Of a DNA stretch of 64,000 bases, positions 12,626 through 24,600 are shown in pieces. Position 1 is the first letter of the stretch; each line of letters opens with the position of its first letter. This DNA is from Pseudofabraea citricarpa (Eukaryota > Ascomycota > Leotiomycetes > Helotiales > Dermateaceae). Under the pieces are notes generated by a model, which was not told the DNA's origin, searched no databases, and saw nothing but the letters and a program-made list of their open reading frames with translations. Position numbers and translations under genes: made by a program. Location: assembly GCA_029641185.1 (NCBI GenBank), contig JAPWGK010000010.1, positions 620,001 through 684,000 of the forward strand, given 5' to 3'.

Positions 12626-14445
12626 TCACGGGAGATCTTTGAGATTGTACTGGATCAACTTGACTTCTTTGGTAAAGTGACGAGCATTGGCTTCAGATAG
12701 CTAGCACCATGTCAGTCAACGAAGTACGAAGAGTGTATCAAAGAAATTACCTTAAGCAGCATGTTGACAGGCTTTGGTTTTTCATCGCCTTCGAATGCAG
12801 TGAAGAGTATCTGTACAGCTGTGGCAGAAGATGGTTTCTCCTTAAACTCCATTGCCTGTACAATAATGGTATTCAAGATCACACGGTGAGTGTTCTCTTG
12901 TCGCATGATAAGTCTGGCCGCAGGGACGCTCTCAGATTCATCGATAGTAGAGAAATCCAGAGATTCGGAAATGGCCTGGCCGTTGTCTGAAAACTCAACG
13001 CAAGTTTTGTTCACATTGATCTTGACTGTACCGACACCTCTCTCTTTCCAGCCGACTTCCTTGGATTCGAGAGTGTATAATTTGGCACGCATCTGAAGGA
13101 GAGTAGCTTCGCCAGCTTCTCCGTCATCAATATGTACTGTTCCCAATTGTTAGTGATGCTACGGAGGTGAGATCTGAAATGGCAACATACCCTTGGCGGT
13201 CTTGAGTTTCTTCTTATCTTCAGCGCTCGTCTTTTCCACTTCCTCATCATCAGCTCCCCCAGCATCGCTACCATCTTCGTTATCTGAGTCTTCTTCTTCG
13301 TCGCTGTCTGGAGCACCAAAAGCCTTGGCTGGTTTGGATGAGAGGGAAACATTCTCCTTTCCAGCAGCAGCAAAACTTGATAACTTTGGGCCAGTACCGC
13401 CTCCGAATCCATTGCTCAAGGCGCTTCCAAAAACGCTCTTCTGGCCAAGGGCTCCTCCGAATCCACCTGCAGATGCACTACCAAATCCACCCCCAAACCC
13501 TGAAGTTGTTGAAGCGGCTGTCGCACCTCCAAACGTGCCAGCAGCTGGTGGTGATTTTGAACCAGACAATGCCCCGAAACCGCTCGTCGTTGATTGTGCA
13601 TTTCCACCTCCAAAGACACTAGGTTTGGATGCCCCAACCGTACCAAAAGGAGAAGTGCTCGAACCAGCCAGCGCGCCGAATCCAGAGCTAGCGAATGCGG
13701 ATGCTGATGTTTGTGGTTTGTCTGCAAAACCACTACCAAAGGTTGGCTTCGTCGTGGAGAGTTCTGGTGACTTCTTGGATGGTTCGTCGGTCGGAGCAAT
13801 GGCCTTGTTCGAGTCTGGTGCGTCCATTATGGGCATTTCCTGTGAAATATCGCAATTAGCGGGGTCTATGGCAGAGATTTTGGGAGGACCAACTTTGGCC
13901 TCGAGGACTTGGGTTGTTTCTTCGGTGGGGCCCTCAGACGTGTCGCGATGTCTCTTCTTTTCACGACCTCCATTTGTAGTAGCGCCGTCGGCGCTTCCTT
14001 CCTCAATCTTGGAGTCATCCGAGTACTCGGTGTCATCGTCCTGATCGCGACCCCTCTTCTTCTTGGGCGATGACAGTCGTTCGCGCAGCTCTTCGTCCTG
14101 TGCGGTCGTGGGCTCGGTATCGGGGGTGATCTCCTTCTCAGTTCCTCCCATGGGCTTATCTTCTTCCTCTGTCGTCGTGGGTGTCGGGGTCAGCCTGCCC
14201 TCGGATCCAGGCAAGCACGTATCTGAGATGGTCGTGTGCTTGAGCTCCTCCCTCGCAGCCGTGGTCGCAGGGTCGTCTCTCTCGTGGTCCTTCTCGGTCG
14301 CCATTGCAGGTGTAGCACGCTCGGGGGATTGATGATGAGGGCTGTGGTGTTGGTTCGCTTCGATGATGTCAGATGGCTCAGCTGCAACTCCAGCGACTTT
14401 GTTGGGGAGATCGGGGGCTGCCTCTGCTACGGCAGTGGAAGACAT
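12626..14445 (-). CDS. Ran-binding FG-repeat nucleoporin-like protein (Yrb2/Hba1, Nup50 type)
   Basis: Exons are 14445..13191, 13136..12751 and 12700..12626, about 571 residues, starting at the first in-frame ATG. The N-terminal 200 residues are acidic and disordered with two basic clusters (KKKRGR and KKRHR) that could be nuclear localisation signals. Residues ~250-370 form a Gly/Ser region with many FG, GFG and VFG motifs, as in nucleoporins. An acidic stretch leads into a C-terminal RanBP1-type domain (about 420-560), which spans the second exon and ends with the NARHFTKEVKLIQYNL segment. The architecture matches Yrb2/Hba1, a Ran-GTP cofactor for Crm1-dependent nuclear export; Nup2/Nup50 has the same parts. 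Yrb2 is preferred because of the N-terminal ERLSSPKKKRGR-like motif. Confidence 0.8.
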
Positions 14446-16036
14446 TATCGCGGTTGCTTTTGGATCGTCATTCAAATTTGCGCAAGGTCGTGGTTTGGGC
14501 GGATTGTTGGATTGTGTGTCCGTCGGGTCAGGCTCAGGTGCCGATAATAATAAACTAACTCAGGCGAGAGAGACCAATTCAGAGGCGCAAAGACGACTCT
14601 TCATGCTTCGTCCACATCCTCCTCCACTCATTCTCATCTCTGCTCTCCGTCTCCGTCTCCGTCCTCATTTCATTTCTCGCCTACCACATGCTCAAACTTA
14701 TCACCTCTCATATCAGCCAGCTCGCCACAGCAGCATACAGTACAGTAGCATAGCTGATGCATTGCAACGCTGGCCCGCCCACGTCGCGTCGCGGCACAAC
14801 CACCCCTTCCACTGGACGCTGTACTGTACAGTACAGTATTCCACCGTCGCCTCAGCCTGACGTGACAGCCTCAGCCTTGCTTGCCCTTCTGAAACCCTTC
14901 GAGGAGTGTCTCAGTCACGCCAACATCTTCCCGATGACCCCAGATTAAGCTTTGTGCGTGATTGTGAGAGGTCATTTCTACCCGCCGTACCGCTGACTTG
15001 GTTGCCATCGGTTTCTGGAAGCTGTTGGTGGACCACAGGAGAACAGAATATGCCGGCCCACGGCGGTAAGTAAACTTTCTTCTCGAACCCAAAGTTTATT
15101 TCTAACTTAATAAAGGTGCCACGGCAGCCTGTGAACAATGCATTGGCGACTGCCTTGATTCATCTACCGAAAAGGCCTGCTGGGACTTGGGAAGCTGGAC
15201 TCCTTGCAGCATGCTTGTCACTTTCAGAAGGCATTTCCACGGAGACGGAGATATATCCGTAATGAGAGAACAACGACACAAAGTAGGTTGATAAACATCT
15301 TCTATCTTATTTGGCTTGGTTTGTTTATTCTGCCTCCATCTATAATAAAATTTGGATTTAAGAAAAGGTTGTTGCAGATTTTATGTATACTAGCTGGTAT
15401 ACAACTATTTCCCCAATCTCGAAGATGGTCAGTTTGTTTGGAAGCGAGTGCTGCTGGATTAACCAATTTTCTAATAGCCCAAGTTTTATTATTATTATTC
15501 TTCTTCTTCTTCTTCTTCTTCTTCTTATCTCTTAGTTTCCCTCTTGAAGGAAACAAAACCATTTCATTTTCATCCTATCTTATCAACGCAGGCAAAAATA
15601 AAAATCGGGTTGCGGGATCATGAAATGAACAAAGAGACCTCATTTTGATCTCACTCCTGCCAGCATACATGTATTCTCAAGCGAAGTACTCCAAGCTAGA
15701 TTTTGTTAGATGTGAGTGGCAAAGACTGGTGATCAGAAAAGGAACAAGCACGCTGGTTCGCACTTGCGGTTTGAAATCTCTAGCATATTCGGCTAGAACT
15801 AGCTACACTGCATACCTAGTGAAGATGACTTGTTTTCCTTGGATAACTTGAACAAACATACATCTACACTCTTTTGGACTATAGCTTTTAGGAGTTCATG
15901 TTCACGACTCGGAGCAACGCTCTTCATATCGATAAAGCATAACACTACCTCTCATAGAGCAGTATCGACCTCCAGCGCGCCGCTCTCCATCTTCAGCATA
16001 ATACTCCTCCAATCAAGCACTTCAAAATAGCCCACG
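14446..16036. other. Divergent intergenic region with a TTC run
   Basis: The 1.6 kb between the Ran-binding gene (minus) and the orphan starting at 16037 (plus). It holds an ATT/TTC microsatellite at about 15484-15527 and palindromic TACAGTAC-type steps near 14821-14835. No coding frame with domain or codon structure is visible. It presumably contains both promoters. Confidence 0.55.
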
Positions 16037-16696
16037 ATGTCGAAAGCCTCTTTTTCGAACTCCAATGTAGAACGCTCAAGTGCTACTGCTGAAGCTCAGC
16101 CAAACACAGCCATGGAAATCTGCCAGCCAAGCAGCTCAGAGCACCACAGATCATCTACCGCTACCTTTTCAAACTTCCCTTCGAGCTTCCACCCAAGTTC
16201 TGCTCCTCCAGCTCAGGTAGCTTTCACGGGTTATATGCAAGCGAGCGGAGGTGCAATAAGCCAGCCCTCGAAGCAGAGCATGACTGACCGGCAAGACCTG
16301 CCCAGAGACGGAAGACGAAGATTTACGCCTAACTCAGAACCGGCGCAGCTCCGAAAACTGCGCATCAACAACCTCCTCTCGGAATCAAGTGCGAGCCCAG
16401 GACCCAAGCCGACGGCCGAAGCCCAATCAAAGCTCCTTCAAAGCCTGCACTTCCAAGCACCAGTCAAGCATAGCGAGGATGTCGAAATGGCCGAGCTAGA
16501 CGAGGTATACAACAATCCAGGGTACCGCGCAAAGTGGGAGGACGAGAGCGACGAGGCATGCGAGAAGCATTTTGAAAATCGGATGCCTTACGTGCGGCTC
16601 GCTTCTGACAGGCTGAATGATATGCTAGGGGCCAGGAGAGAGCACAGTACAGAAAAGCAGGAGCCGGAGCCGGAGGATAGGATGGATGAGGATTGA
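16037..16696 (+). CDS. Small hypothetical protein, predicted disordered
   Basis: A single-exon frame of 219 residues starting at an ATG after a CACG context and ending at 16696. The first 100 residues are rich in Ser, Pro, Gln and Ala. The middle has a conserved-looking basic/helical segment (LRKLRINNLLSES, about residues 113-125). The C-terminal 70 residues are acidic and helical (AELDEVYNNPGYRAKWEDE, then a RLNDMLGARRE segment). There is no signal peptide or membrane span. I do not recognise a family. The length and ordered composition support a real gene, but expression evidence would decide. Confidence 0.55.
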   Translation: MSKASFSNSNVERSSATAEAQPNTAMEICQPSSSEHHRSSTATFSNFPSSFHPSSAPPAQVAFTGYMQASGGAISQPSKQSMTDRQDLPRDGRRRFTPNSEPAQLRKLRINNLLSESSASPGPKPTAEAQSKLLQSLHFQAPVKHSEDVEMAELDEVYNNPGYRAKWEDESDEACEKHFENRMPYVRLASDRLNDMLGARREHSTEKQEPEPEDRMDED

Positions 16697-17821
16697 CTAC
16701 ATGAACGGCGGCTTGGTTGTTTGTGTTTCCTCGTGGCTTCCCTGTTTGCTCTCGTCACTCTTGTAATGCCTCGCCTGTCGGAGGTGTTAAACCAGAGGGG
16801 ATCGCAAGAGAGAGACGGAGGTGTTTGGGGGTAGATAGGAGGTGGAAGGCGGGGCGGGTAGTAGAGGTCCCAGTGAAGTAGATACCCTTTAAGCTACTGT
16901 ATACGAAACAGCAATGAAGTATAAACTTACTCTCCGTATCACCAATCAAAAAAAAATTGAGAAAGAATAGAGAGAAAGAAAAAAAAGGAAAGAAGGACAA
17001 TAAGGATTAGTATCCGCTTTAGAATTCATGCGCGAGCACAGGAGATTCGCTGGACAAAGGCTATCAGATATACCGGTCGGGCAATAAAAGACTTGTTTCG
17101 TTTCTGCTGGCAGGCAGGCAGGCACTTGGAAAAGTAACCGGATCCTCTCTAAGCCCCCTGACTACCATGCTCACAAAAATCCAAGTCTCCCTTCACTTCA
17201 TCTTGTTCGGGGTTAAATGGCGCTGGTACCTATGATTGACCTTCACGACCTGGTTATAGAAGGACCTTGTCGTGTTGCGAAATAGTACGGCATCAGTATC
17301 GCACGAGAGGTAGGAATTTGGTGGAGTATAAGGAATGAATGGAGTTCTATGTGCTTGGTATTGCTTCTCATTCCCGAATATCAAGCAGCTCTCGAGGCAA
17401 GATTTATACTCATCAAAACAAAGAAATGAAAAAAAGAAGTCTGATCAAAAGCCAGATGTATTGAATCATAGCTCACTCATGCAAAGTTCAGTTTCATCTT
17501 TTGTTTCATCTTGGTATTTCGTTTGCTTTTTTATCTTCCTCATAGCTTCGCTTAACTATAGGCACCTAACTTGGGCTTGGCTCCTGTGCTCTCTCATCTC
17601 GAGCGAAGCTCGATTCATTCAACTCAACACAGCTCAAGCAAATGTAAAGAGATGTCACCAAGCTTGAGCTATACTTATTACAACATATAATCAATCATCC
17701 ACCAGATCTCACCCCGCCCCACGACCCCACACTTCTCTCTTCACTCTACTCTATGTAAAACCGCTTCGTCATGCTCGTAAAAATCCCGTACTCGATAAAC
17801 TCAAAGGCAGCAGTGAATCGT
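16697..17821. other. Convergent intergenic region, nothing recognisable
   Basis: This 1.1 kb lies between the orphan ending at 16696 and the 3' end of the eIF5B gene. It contains A-rich and GAAA-rich stretches near 16940-17000 and no supported gene on either strand. Confidence 0.55.
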
Positions 17822-20800
17822 TCAAGGAATATCAAAGAGAGGTTTTAGTTTCTTGATCAAGTTCCACTCGTCGTTCGTGACTTCGGAACGGTAGAAATCC
17901 TTGAGACAGTCGATACTAGCACGCGAGATAAGCGAGTAAAGGGTATCCTTTTCATCCAATTGTCGGCCGTATGCTGGTTGATGACCTCCCATCTCGATCT
18001 TGACAGCTACTGATGCTTGGCCAGGCTTAGCCGATCCTTGGATTTGCTTGTGCTCACGCTGGATACTTGTACTATTCGACTGTTAGAAATGTCATTTAAG
18101 TTCAGGAAGAAAAGGACTTACACTCTGCCCAATTGGATAATTTCCTTTACACCCGTGACGGCATTTGTTCGTACGACAGCAATGGGGGTGTGCATTTTCA
18201 ATTGACCAGCTTCGACATCCACACCTACCAGGATAGGGCTGGACTTCATGAAAACACCAACTGTCTTCAGGATACAAGGGAAGACAGCAAGAAGTTTCGA
18301 CTCCTCCTTCTTCTTCTCCAGGATCTCTGCCATGTGCTTCGTGAAAGCATCGAAGAGATGATAAATAATATCGGCGGTGAAGATCTTGATGCTCTGCTCA
18401 TCCGCATATTGTTGAGCTTCTTTGTCAATCTTGACATCGAAACAGAGCATAACGGCATACTCCTTATTCTTTTCTAACATGGTTCCGCAGTTCATGACGT
18501 CGCGCTTGAAAACTGGCCCAATACCAACATTTGCGACAGGGATCTTGGACACCTTCAAGAAATCCAACAAGGCCTCGAGAGATCCAAGAGTAGATGCTTG
18601 GACAGTGACACCTCTTCCGGACTTCTCAACACGGCTGAATAGAGCACCGAGATCTGATTCAACCTCTGCCTCGATATCTGATTCATCGTCATCGGGTCCA
18701 ACGACCATCAATCTGGAACCAGCAATGGCACCTTCAAGATTTGGGGCACTGATTTTAACACCAAGAGCAGCCTTAACCTCCTTGTTGTGCACATATGCCG
18801 ACTTTAGACGAAGTTCCTTCAGAGGTGCTGGTGTTAATAGTGCTCTGATATTAGTAGTTATAGCACCATCAACACCACAGAGTACAATTCGATCTCCTTC
18901 TCGAAGGATACCGTTAGAAAGAATGACATCAATGGTCATACCGAAACCTTCGATTGCCTTGACTTCGAGAACAGTACATTGAACCTCAGACAAGTACATG
19001 AGGGATCCGGTCATTCTCTCTTGGGTAAGTTGAAGGATCAACTTGAGCATATCTGGGATACCCTCACCGGTGTGAGCCGATGTTGGAACCAAGGAGACGA
19101 ACTTCGACATAGACTTGTTCTCGTAGTATAGCTCAGAGTTGAAACCTTGCTCGGCAAAGGCTACCTTGGTATCAGCCAAACGCTTTGCGAACTCGTTTTG
19201 AACTCCCTTGTTTTGGACGGCCAAACTTTCTCGGAAACCATTATTGTCAACCTTCTTCCAACCATAAAGACGATCGATCTTGTTGAGAGCGACAATGAAA
19301 GGAGTTTTTCTATCTCGGAGCAATTTCATCGATTCTAGCGTCTGGGGTTCGAGACCGTGCATGATATCGACAACGAGAATGGCAATGTTACAGAGCGACG
19401 AACCACGAGATCGGAGGTTGGAGAAAGACTCGTGACCGGGGGTATCGATAACAAGAAGACCAGGAACCTTGAAATCAAAGCTATTATCTCTGTTGACAAC
19501 AGCCGTCTTCGTTTTGATGGCATCCACTGGGAAGTAGGTTGCACCAATTTGTTGAGTAATGCCACCGGCTTCTCCCTCTTGTACGTTTGTCTGTCGAATT
19601 TTGTCCAAAAGTTTGGTCTTTCCAGTATCGACGTGTCCAAGAATACAGCAAATAGGGGATCGCAAGTTGTCCTTCGATCTAGCAGCCATCGCGGCTTCAT
19701 GTGCTTTTTCACGACGCTCAGCTGCCTCCTTCTTTCTTTGAGCTGCTGCTGCTTGGGCTGCGGTAGCTTCTTCATCTTCAGAAGAAGATTCGTCCGAGTC
19801 CGAGTCAGATTCTGAGTCGGAATCTTGGGCTTTCTTCTCACGGCTTGGAAGACTTTGAGGAGCAGCCGCCTTCTTGGCAGCAGCCTTTTCTCTCTCCTCT
19901 TCCGAATCGGCATCCCAGCTTTCCTTGATATCTTCATCTGATTCGGCAGCAGCCACCTCCCAGTCATCCAGATCACTATCATCGGCTTGCTTTGCAGCTG
20001 CGGCTTCAGCGGCCTCTTTCTCGGCCTTTGCAGCAGCCTCGGCCAGGACTCTTTCGGCCTCCTTTTGGGCTCGTTCGGCTGCTTCTGCAAGTGCCTTCTC
20101 CTCTTCTGCCTTGATCTCCTCTGGATTCTTTTTGCCGCTCTTCTTTTTTCTGTAGTCATTTGCCGACTTTTTCTTTTCTTGGGAACCCTCAAGACCTGCT
20201 ACTTTGACACCGGATGCAAGTTGCTGCTTCAATTTCATTTCTCGTTTGAGCTTTTCCTCTCGCTGAGCTTTGGTCATGAAAGTACCGTCTTTCTTCTGTT
20301 GCTCAATCTTCTCTCTTTCCTTTTGCTTCTTCAATGCTTTGGCCTCTTCTCGCTTTTTTTCCTCCTCGGCCTCTCTTCGTTCTTCCTCTTCTATACGAGC
20401 CTTCTCTTCAGCTTCCAATCTTGCCTTTTCCTCTTGCCGGCGTTTCAGTTCCTCTTGTTCTCTCTGTAATTTGGCAAGGGCAGCTGGCAATTTCTTTCCT
20501 TTGCCAGCGGGAGCGGGTTTGGAAGTTGGTGCAGCCTCGACCTTGGCTTCTACCACCGGCTTCGCAACTTCAGCAGCCTTAGCGGGTGCGGTGGTCTTCT
20601 TCTTTGCAGCCTACATAATTGTTAGTCCATGTCTCAAAAAAAGTTGACTTGGGTCTCCCTACGTTCTCCTTCTTCCGCTGCTTCTCACGTTCCTTCTTGG
20701 CCTTTTCCTTTTCCTTCTTCGTCATTACATGGCCATCCGCACCTCTCTCTTCCTCGTCGTCATCTTCTTCCTCCTTCGCAGGCTTTTTGCCCTTGCCCTT

Positions 20801-21103
20801 CTTCTCAGGTAAGGCAAACTCGTCCTCTATCGAAGCTTCCACTGGAGCTTGGAACTCGTCTTGTGCCTCGGCTGCTGGATCCTCGCCCTCGACAAAGTCC
20901 TGCTGTTGCTTTGCCTTATTCTTCTTCTGCTTCTTACGCATCATTGCCATCAGGCCACCTGCTGGGAATTCCTCCTCGGCATCTGCCTCAGCCGGGGCAT
21001 CGTTCGTCTCTGGTGTGGCTGCGGCGACGGGCTCAGCCGTCTCCCCAAGGTCCGCTTCCCAGTCGTCGGCCTTCTTATTATTATTCTTCTTCTTGGGCGC
21101 CAT
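17822..21103 (-). CDS. FUN12: Eukaryotic translation initiation factor 5B (eIF5B, Fun12)
   Basis: Exons are 21103..20663, 20610..18122 and 18071..17822, about 1059 residues, normal for fungal eIF5B. This cytosolic GTPase promotes 60S subunit joining at the end of initiation. The N-terminal ~430 residues are Lys/Glu/Ala-rich and charged, as in the family. The GTPase core follows with G1 GHVDTGKTK (about residue 470), G3 DTPGHE (about 537), G4 NKIDR (about 592) and G5 SAHTGEG (about 658). The C-terminal domains include [16 protein letters not shown] and [15 protein letters not shown]. The last intron was placed so the frame reads LGRVTSIQREH, matching the family; the first intron has a clear ACTAAC branch site. 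Confidence 0.96.
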
Positions 21104-21671
21104 TATTGTGTTCTATTTCGATCTGTCGAAGATCGGCGCGAGGTGGAATTTGTTTTAAAATGTGCGGGGTGTTTTGTGTGGTGTCGTGGCGTCTCGCGAG
21201 GTAACAAACTTCGCTGTTAAGATCGATGATGTGAGAACTGTCCTTGCAGTTTGCCGCACAGAAATTATTTGCACGCGGCTTAAAGAGCGTCAGGTTGATG
21301 ACGTGCAAGATTGAGAGACTGACTGGGCATGAAGATGCACAATGTGACTTGTGAAGTAAACTGATTTAGTGGGAAGTGGATGGGGCTTAGTGGGGTCGGC
21401 GATACCAGCTGAAATCCGATTGCGCTAATAAGCGAGGTTCTATTTAGTTTGTACATGTACAACTGCATGCAAGGACAACCAGAGTTGAAGAATTCTATTA
21501 ATTCAGGCGTGCTTAACATATTTCCCAAATAAATATCATCAACCAACAAAAACAAAAGCCACAGAGAAATCTATAACTTGATTTAAACTCCAGAGAAACT
21601 AATGCACTAAGTGTGTACTGAGAAGTGAAGTGAAGCAAAAGTACCACCATCCCCAAATCATCATCGTCATA
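21104..21671. other. Intergenic region between the propeller gene and eIF5B
   Basis: These 568 bases contain the eIF5B promoter and the 3' end of the MMS1_N/CPSF_A gene, both transcribed leftward. No additional gene or RNA is visible. Confidence 0.5.
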
Positions 21672-24600
21672 TCATAATACGGGCCTCAGGTAAAACTCCA
21701 AGTCCGAGTACGCCTGGTTAACATATGCCTGCGGTGTAGCATCTTTGTCTAGTGTTCCCCCATGCAATTCCTGAAGCAACTCTAGAAACCTCCCGTACAC
21801 CGAATTCGTATGCTCATGCTCCCGTGAGCTGTTCAGCAGCTCTTCTAAATTCTGCTGTCTCACACACCGCTTCAAAATATCGCCATCTATATGCATCATT
21901 ATCTTCGGTTCAATGGAAGGTTCCAAGGGAACGTCGGTGCTATGCGTGAAGGGGCAGACAGTTGGTGATCGTATGGCTAGGTTCATAATAAACCTTAGAA
22001 AATGCCATGCGCGGTGTCCAATAATGGTATGGTGGCTAAGAGAGCCATCAATCGACAATCCCAGTATCTCTCCATTGCTTTTTGAACTTGGAATAATGTC
22101 GTAATCTTCGAAAATGTTCGTGGCATCAGGTAAAGTCTTACTATTCCACTTGCTATTTGTAGGAACTCGCCAGACGGGATCCCATATCGGTCGGCAATTG
22201 CCTGTACGAAAGCGCTGTACAGAATGAGGAAGTTCTGCTTCGAAAAGTGTATCAAGAGTATCGGCCTTTGTATTTCGCGTTGCCCACAAACCCGTCACCG
22301 ACGAGTCTGAATCAGAGACCAAACTGAGCTGAGGATCCAAGCCTGCTTCTATGTGGTGCAAACCAGTCCGTTGATTTTGATCGCAGTGTGTGGAAACGAT
22401 TTCACTTTTTCCATCCGAGTGAATCAATTGAAGGATCTCCAGCGAGTGGCCTGTTGTCATGGCATATATGTTGCCATTTTCGTAAAACAATGACCTCGCC
22501 TCAGAGGCTAGTCTATATTCGGCAATCTTCTCAAATCTCTTCTTTACGATGTCCAATGTCTCGCAGTATAGAGTATTGCCAGAGCAGTATATGAGGCCCT
22601 CAGGATAGCCCACCACAGCATTAATTGGTTCTCCGTTTCTGAATGTGAAGCGCGTGTGATATCGCACTTTAGGTGCTTCTTCTGGATCCTGATTAAATGC
22701 TGAATGCTCCCGTTCGTACGAGATAAGTAGAACACGCCCACTGCTCGTTGTGAGAACAAGATACTTCCAAGTTCTACCATCTTTCACAAAAGGCCATTCT
22801 AACAAACCTAGTAACTTGTCGTTAATCTTACCAAGGCCATTGGCATACTTGACAGGTTGGCCATTCTTGTCCACTGCCTGCGAAAGGTCTTCACCGGTGT
22901 CGGGATCTATGAATAGAAGGGTAGACATTCTATCAACAAGAGCTGCTACCACAAGTACACCTAGCTCCTGAGAGTAAAGGATGCGCCGTGGAGTTCCTCT
23001 GATAGGTAGATGACGAGGGACTGCTTTTGCTTGAGGACCTAGTCGTGCCAATATTAAATCATTCCCAGCAACAACCAGCAGATTCCCACTATCAGTGCTT
23101 CCAAATATGTCCGGAAGCCTGAAGACCGATATGACTGCAGGCTGCAGCATAGCTGGATTCAGCGCATCCGTGAGCCAGACATGCTCTGTGGTTCGACTAC
23201 TTCGAGACTTGTAATTGAGTTTGTCGGAGCTCGGTTTCAACCCAGGATTGATCGCATAGACTCCAGAATCACAACTAACAAAGAACAGCTCCTTCGCTTC
23301 GGAATTCTCATCCTTGGTAACGTTTACGGGGCCAGCTCCAAATCTATCGCATTGGGAACTTTGAACCTGTATCGCTGTGTCGGTGACAAGAATATCCAGA
23401 GTGGCTACAAAACCATTTCGCGTGCCGCATAAAAGAGTCAACTCTTCAGCAGAGCCATGAGCAACAGCTAAACTAATAAAAGCGTCTAGGATAATGCTCT
23501 CATCAATGGCTGCATATGCGACCTTGAGGGCATGCGATCCTGCTCCATTGATAGGTACGAAGATCAACTCAACATAATCCACATAAGACGAGGCCACAAT
23601 AGCGCAAAGAGTATCCCGAATCATACACATATCCAAGCACGTAGTATGTGCAGAGATGGACTGCAATAATCTGACGCTTATGCCTTCTGTCATCGGTTGA
23701 CCACCATTTTCGACGGTACCAGAAAGCGGTCCTAATACATGGATTCCGCAATCTCCCCCAAGCCTTGTCATAAAAACAACAATGTCATTATGTACAACGG
23801 CTCTTTCTATCGATAAAGCAGATCCAAGGAGCATCTGCCCACTGAATACATGACTACCTCGTGATTTAGTAGTTGTAAAATCTAGGCATAGGAGTGCATG
23901 TATGGGTAGAATAACTTACGGAATATCTCCCTTGGAAATAATGATTGACTGTTCAGTGACTTGAACAACAGAATCTCCGTGAAGTTTTGCTGTAATCGTA
24001 CGATTCTGGAGGTCAAAATGTGTTGAGTCTTGGTCGATCGCCTCAACCGCTGAAGCATCAGCAGAGAGTCTTATCAGTGCTGACCGATCTGCGAGTGAGA
24101 GTAAAAATAATGAACCATCATTGTTGTCAGGAGAACCAAAAGCAGGTGATATTATCCATGCCTGCATGATAGGAACATCATATGGAATGATCGTGCCCAC
24201 ACTAGCTTCAAGTCCGTGTCTAAATTCCGTTATTGCACCTTTCACTCCTGTACCACTGCATGCAAATATTCGATCACGCTTGGGGATGATATCTTTATGA
24301 AATAAAGACCTAGAAGCAGCTCGATCCTGGCTAGGAGAAGTGGTTGCAAAGTCAACTGCGGGTGACCAATTGGGGATATTTTCGTTAAAAACCGGTTCGC
24401 CTCTTGCAAGGACCTGAGTATTCCTGTCAGCATTTTGATGATTTACATTTAACTAGCAGGCAAAGCCATTAGTATTTCAAAACATCGATGTGCCAACTCG
24501 ACTTCTGTGTTACATGCTGTATGGTAGAGGGAGATTGTTCCTTACCAAGTATGTTCCTCCATTGCAAGCATCACCACTAGTGATAAGTAAATCACCTCCC

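Noticed and set aside
13193..14044. Long plus-strand open frame of 283 codons
   Set aside because: It lies antisense to the Ran-binding FG-repeat gene; the openness is a by-product of its Ser/Gly/Pro codons, and the translation has no domain.
19335..20192. Minus-strand frame of 285 codons rich in Arg and Lys
   Set aside because: It overlaps the eIF5B exon in another frame; the Lys/Glu/Ala-rich coding sequence produces Arg-rich shadows.
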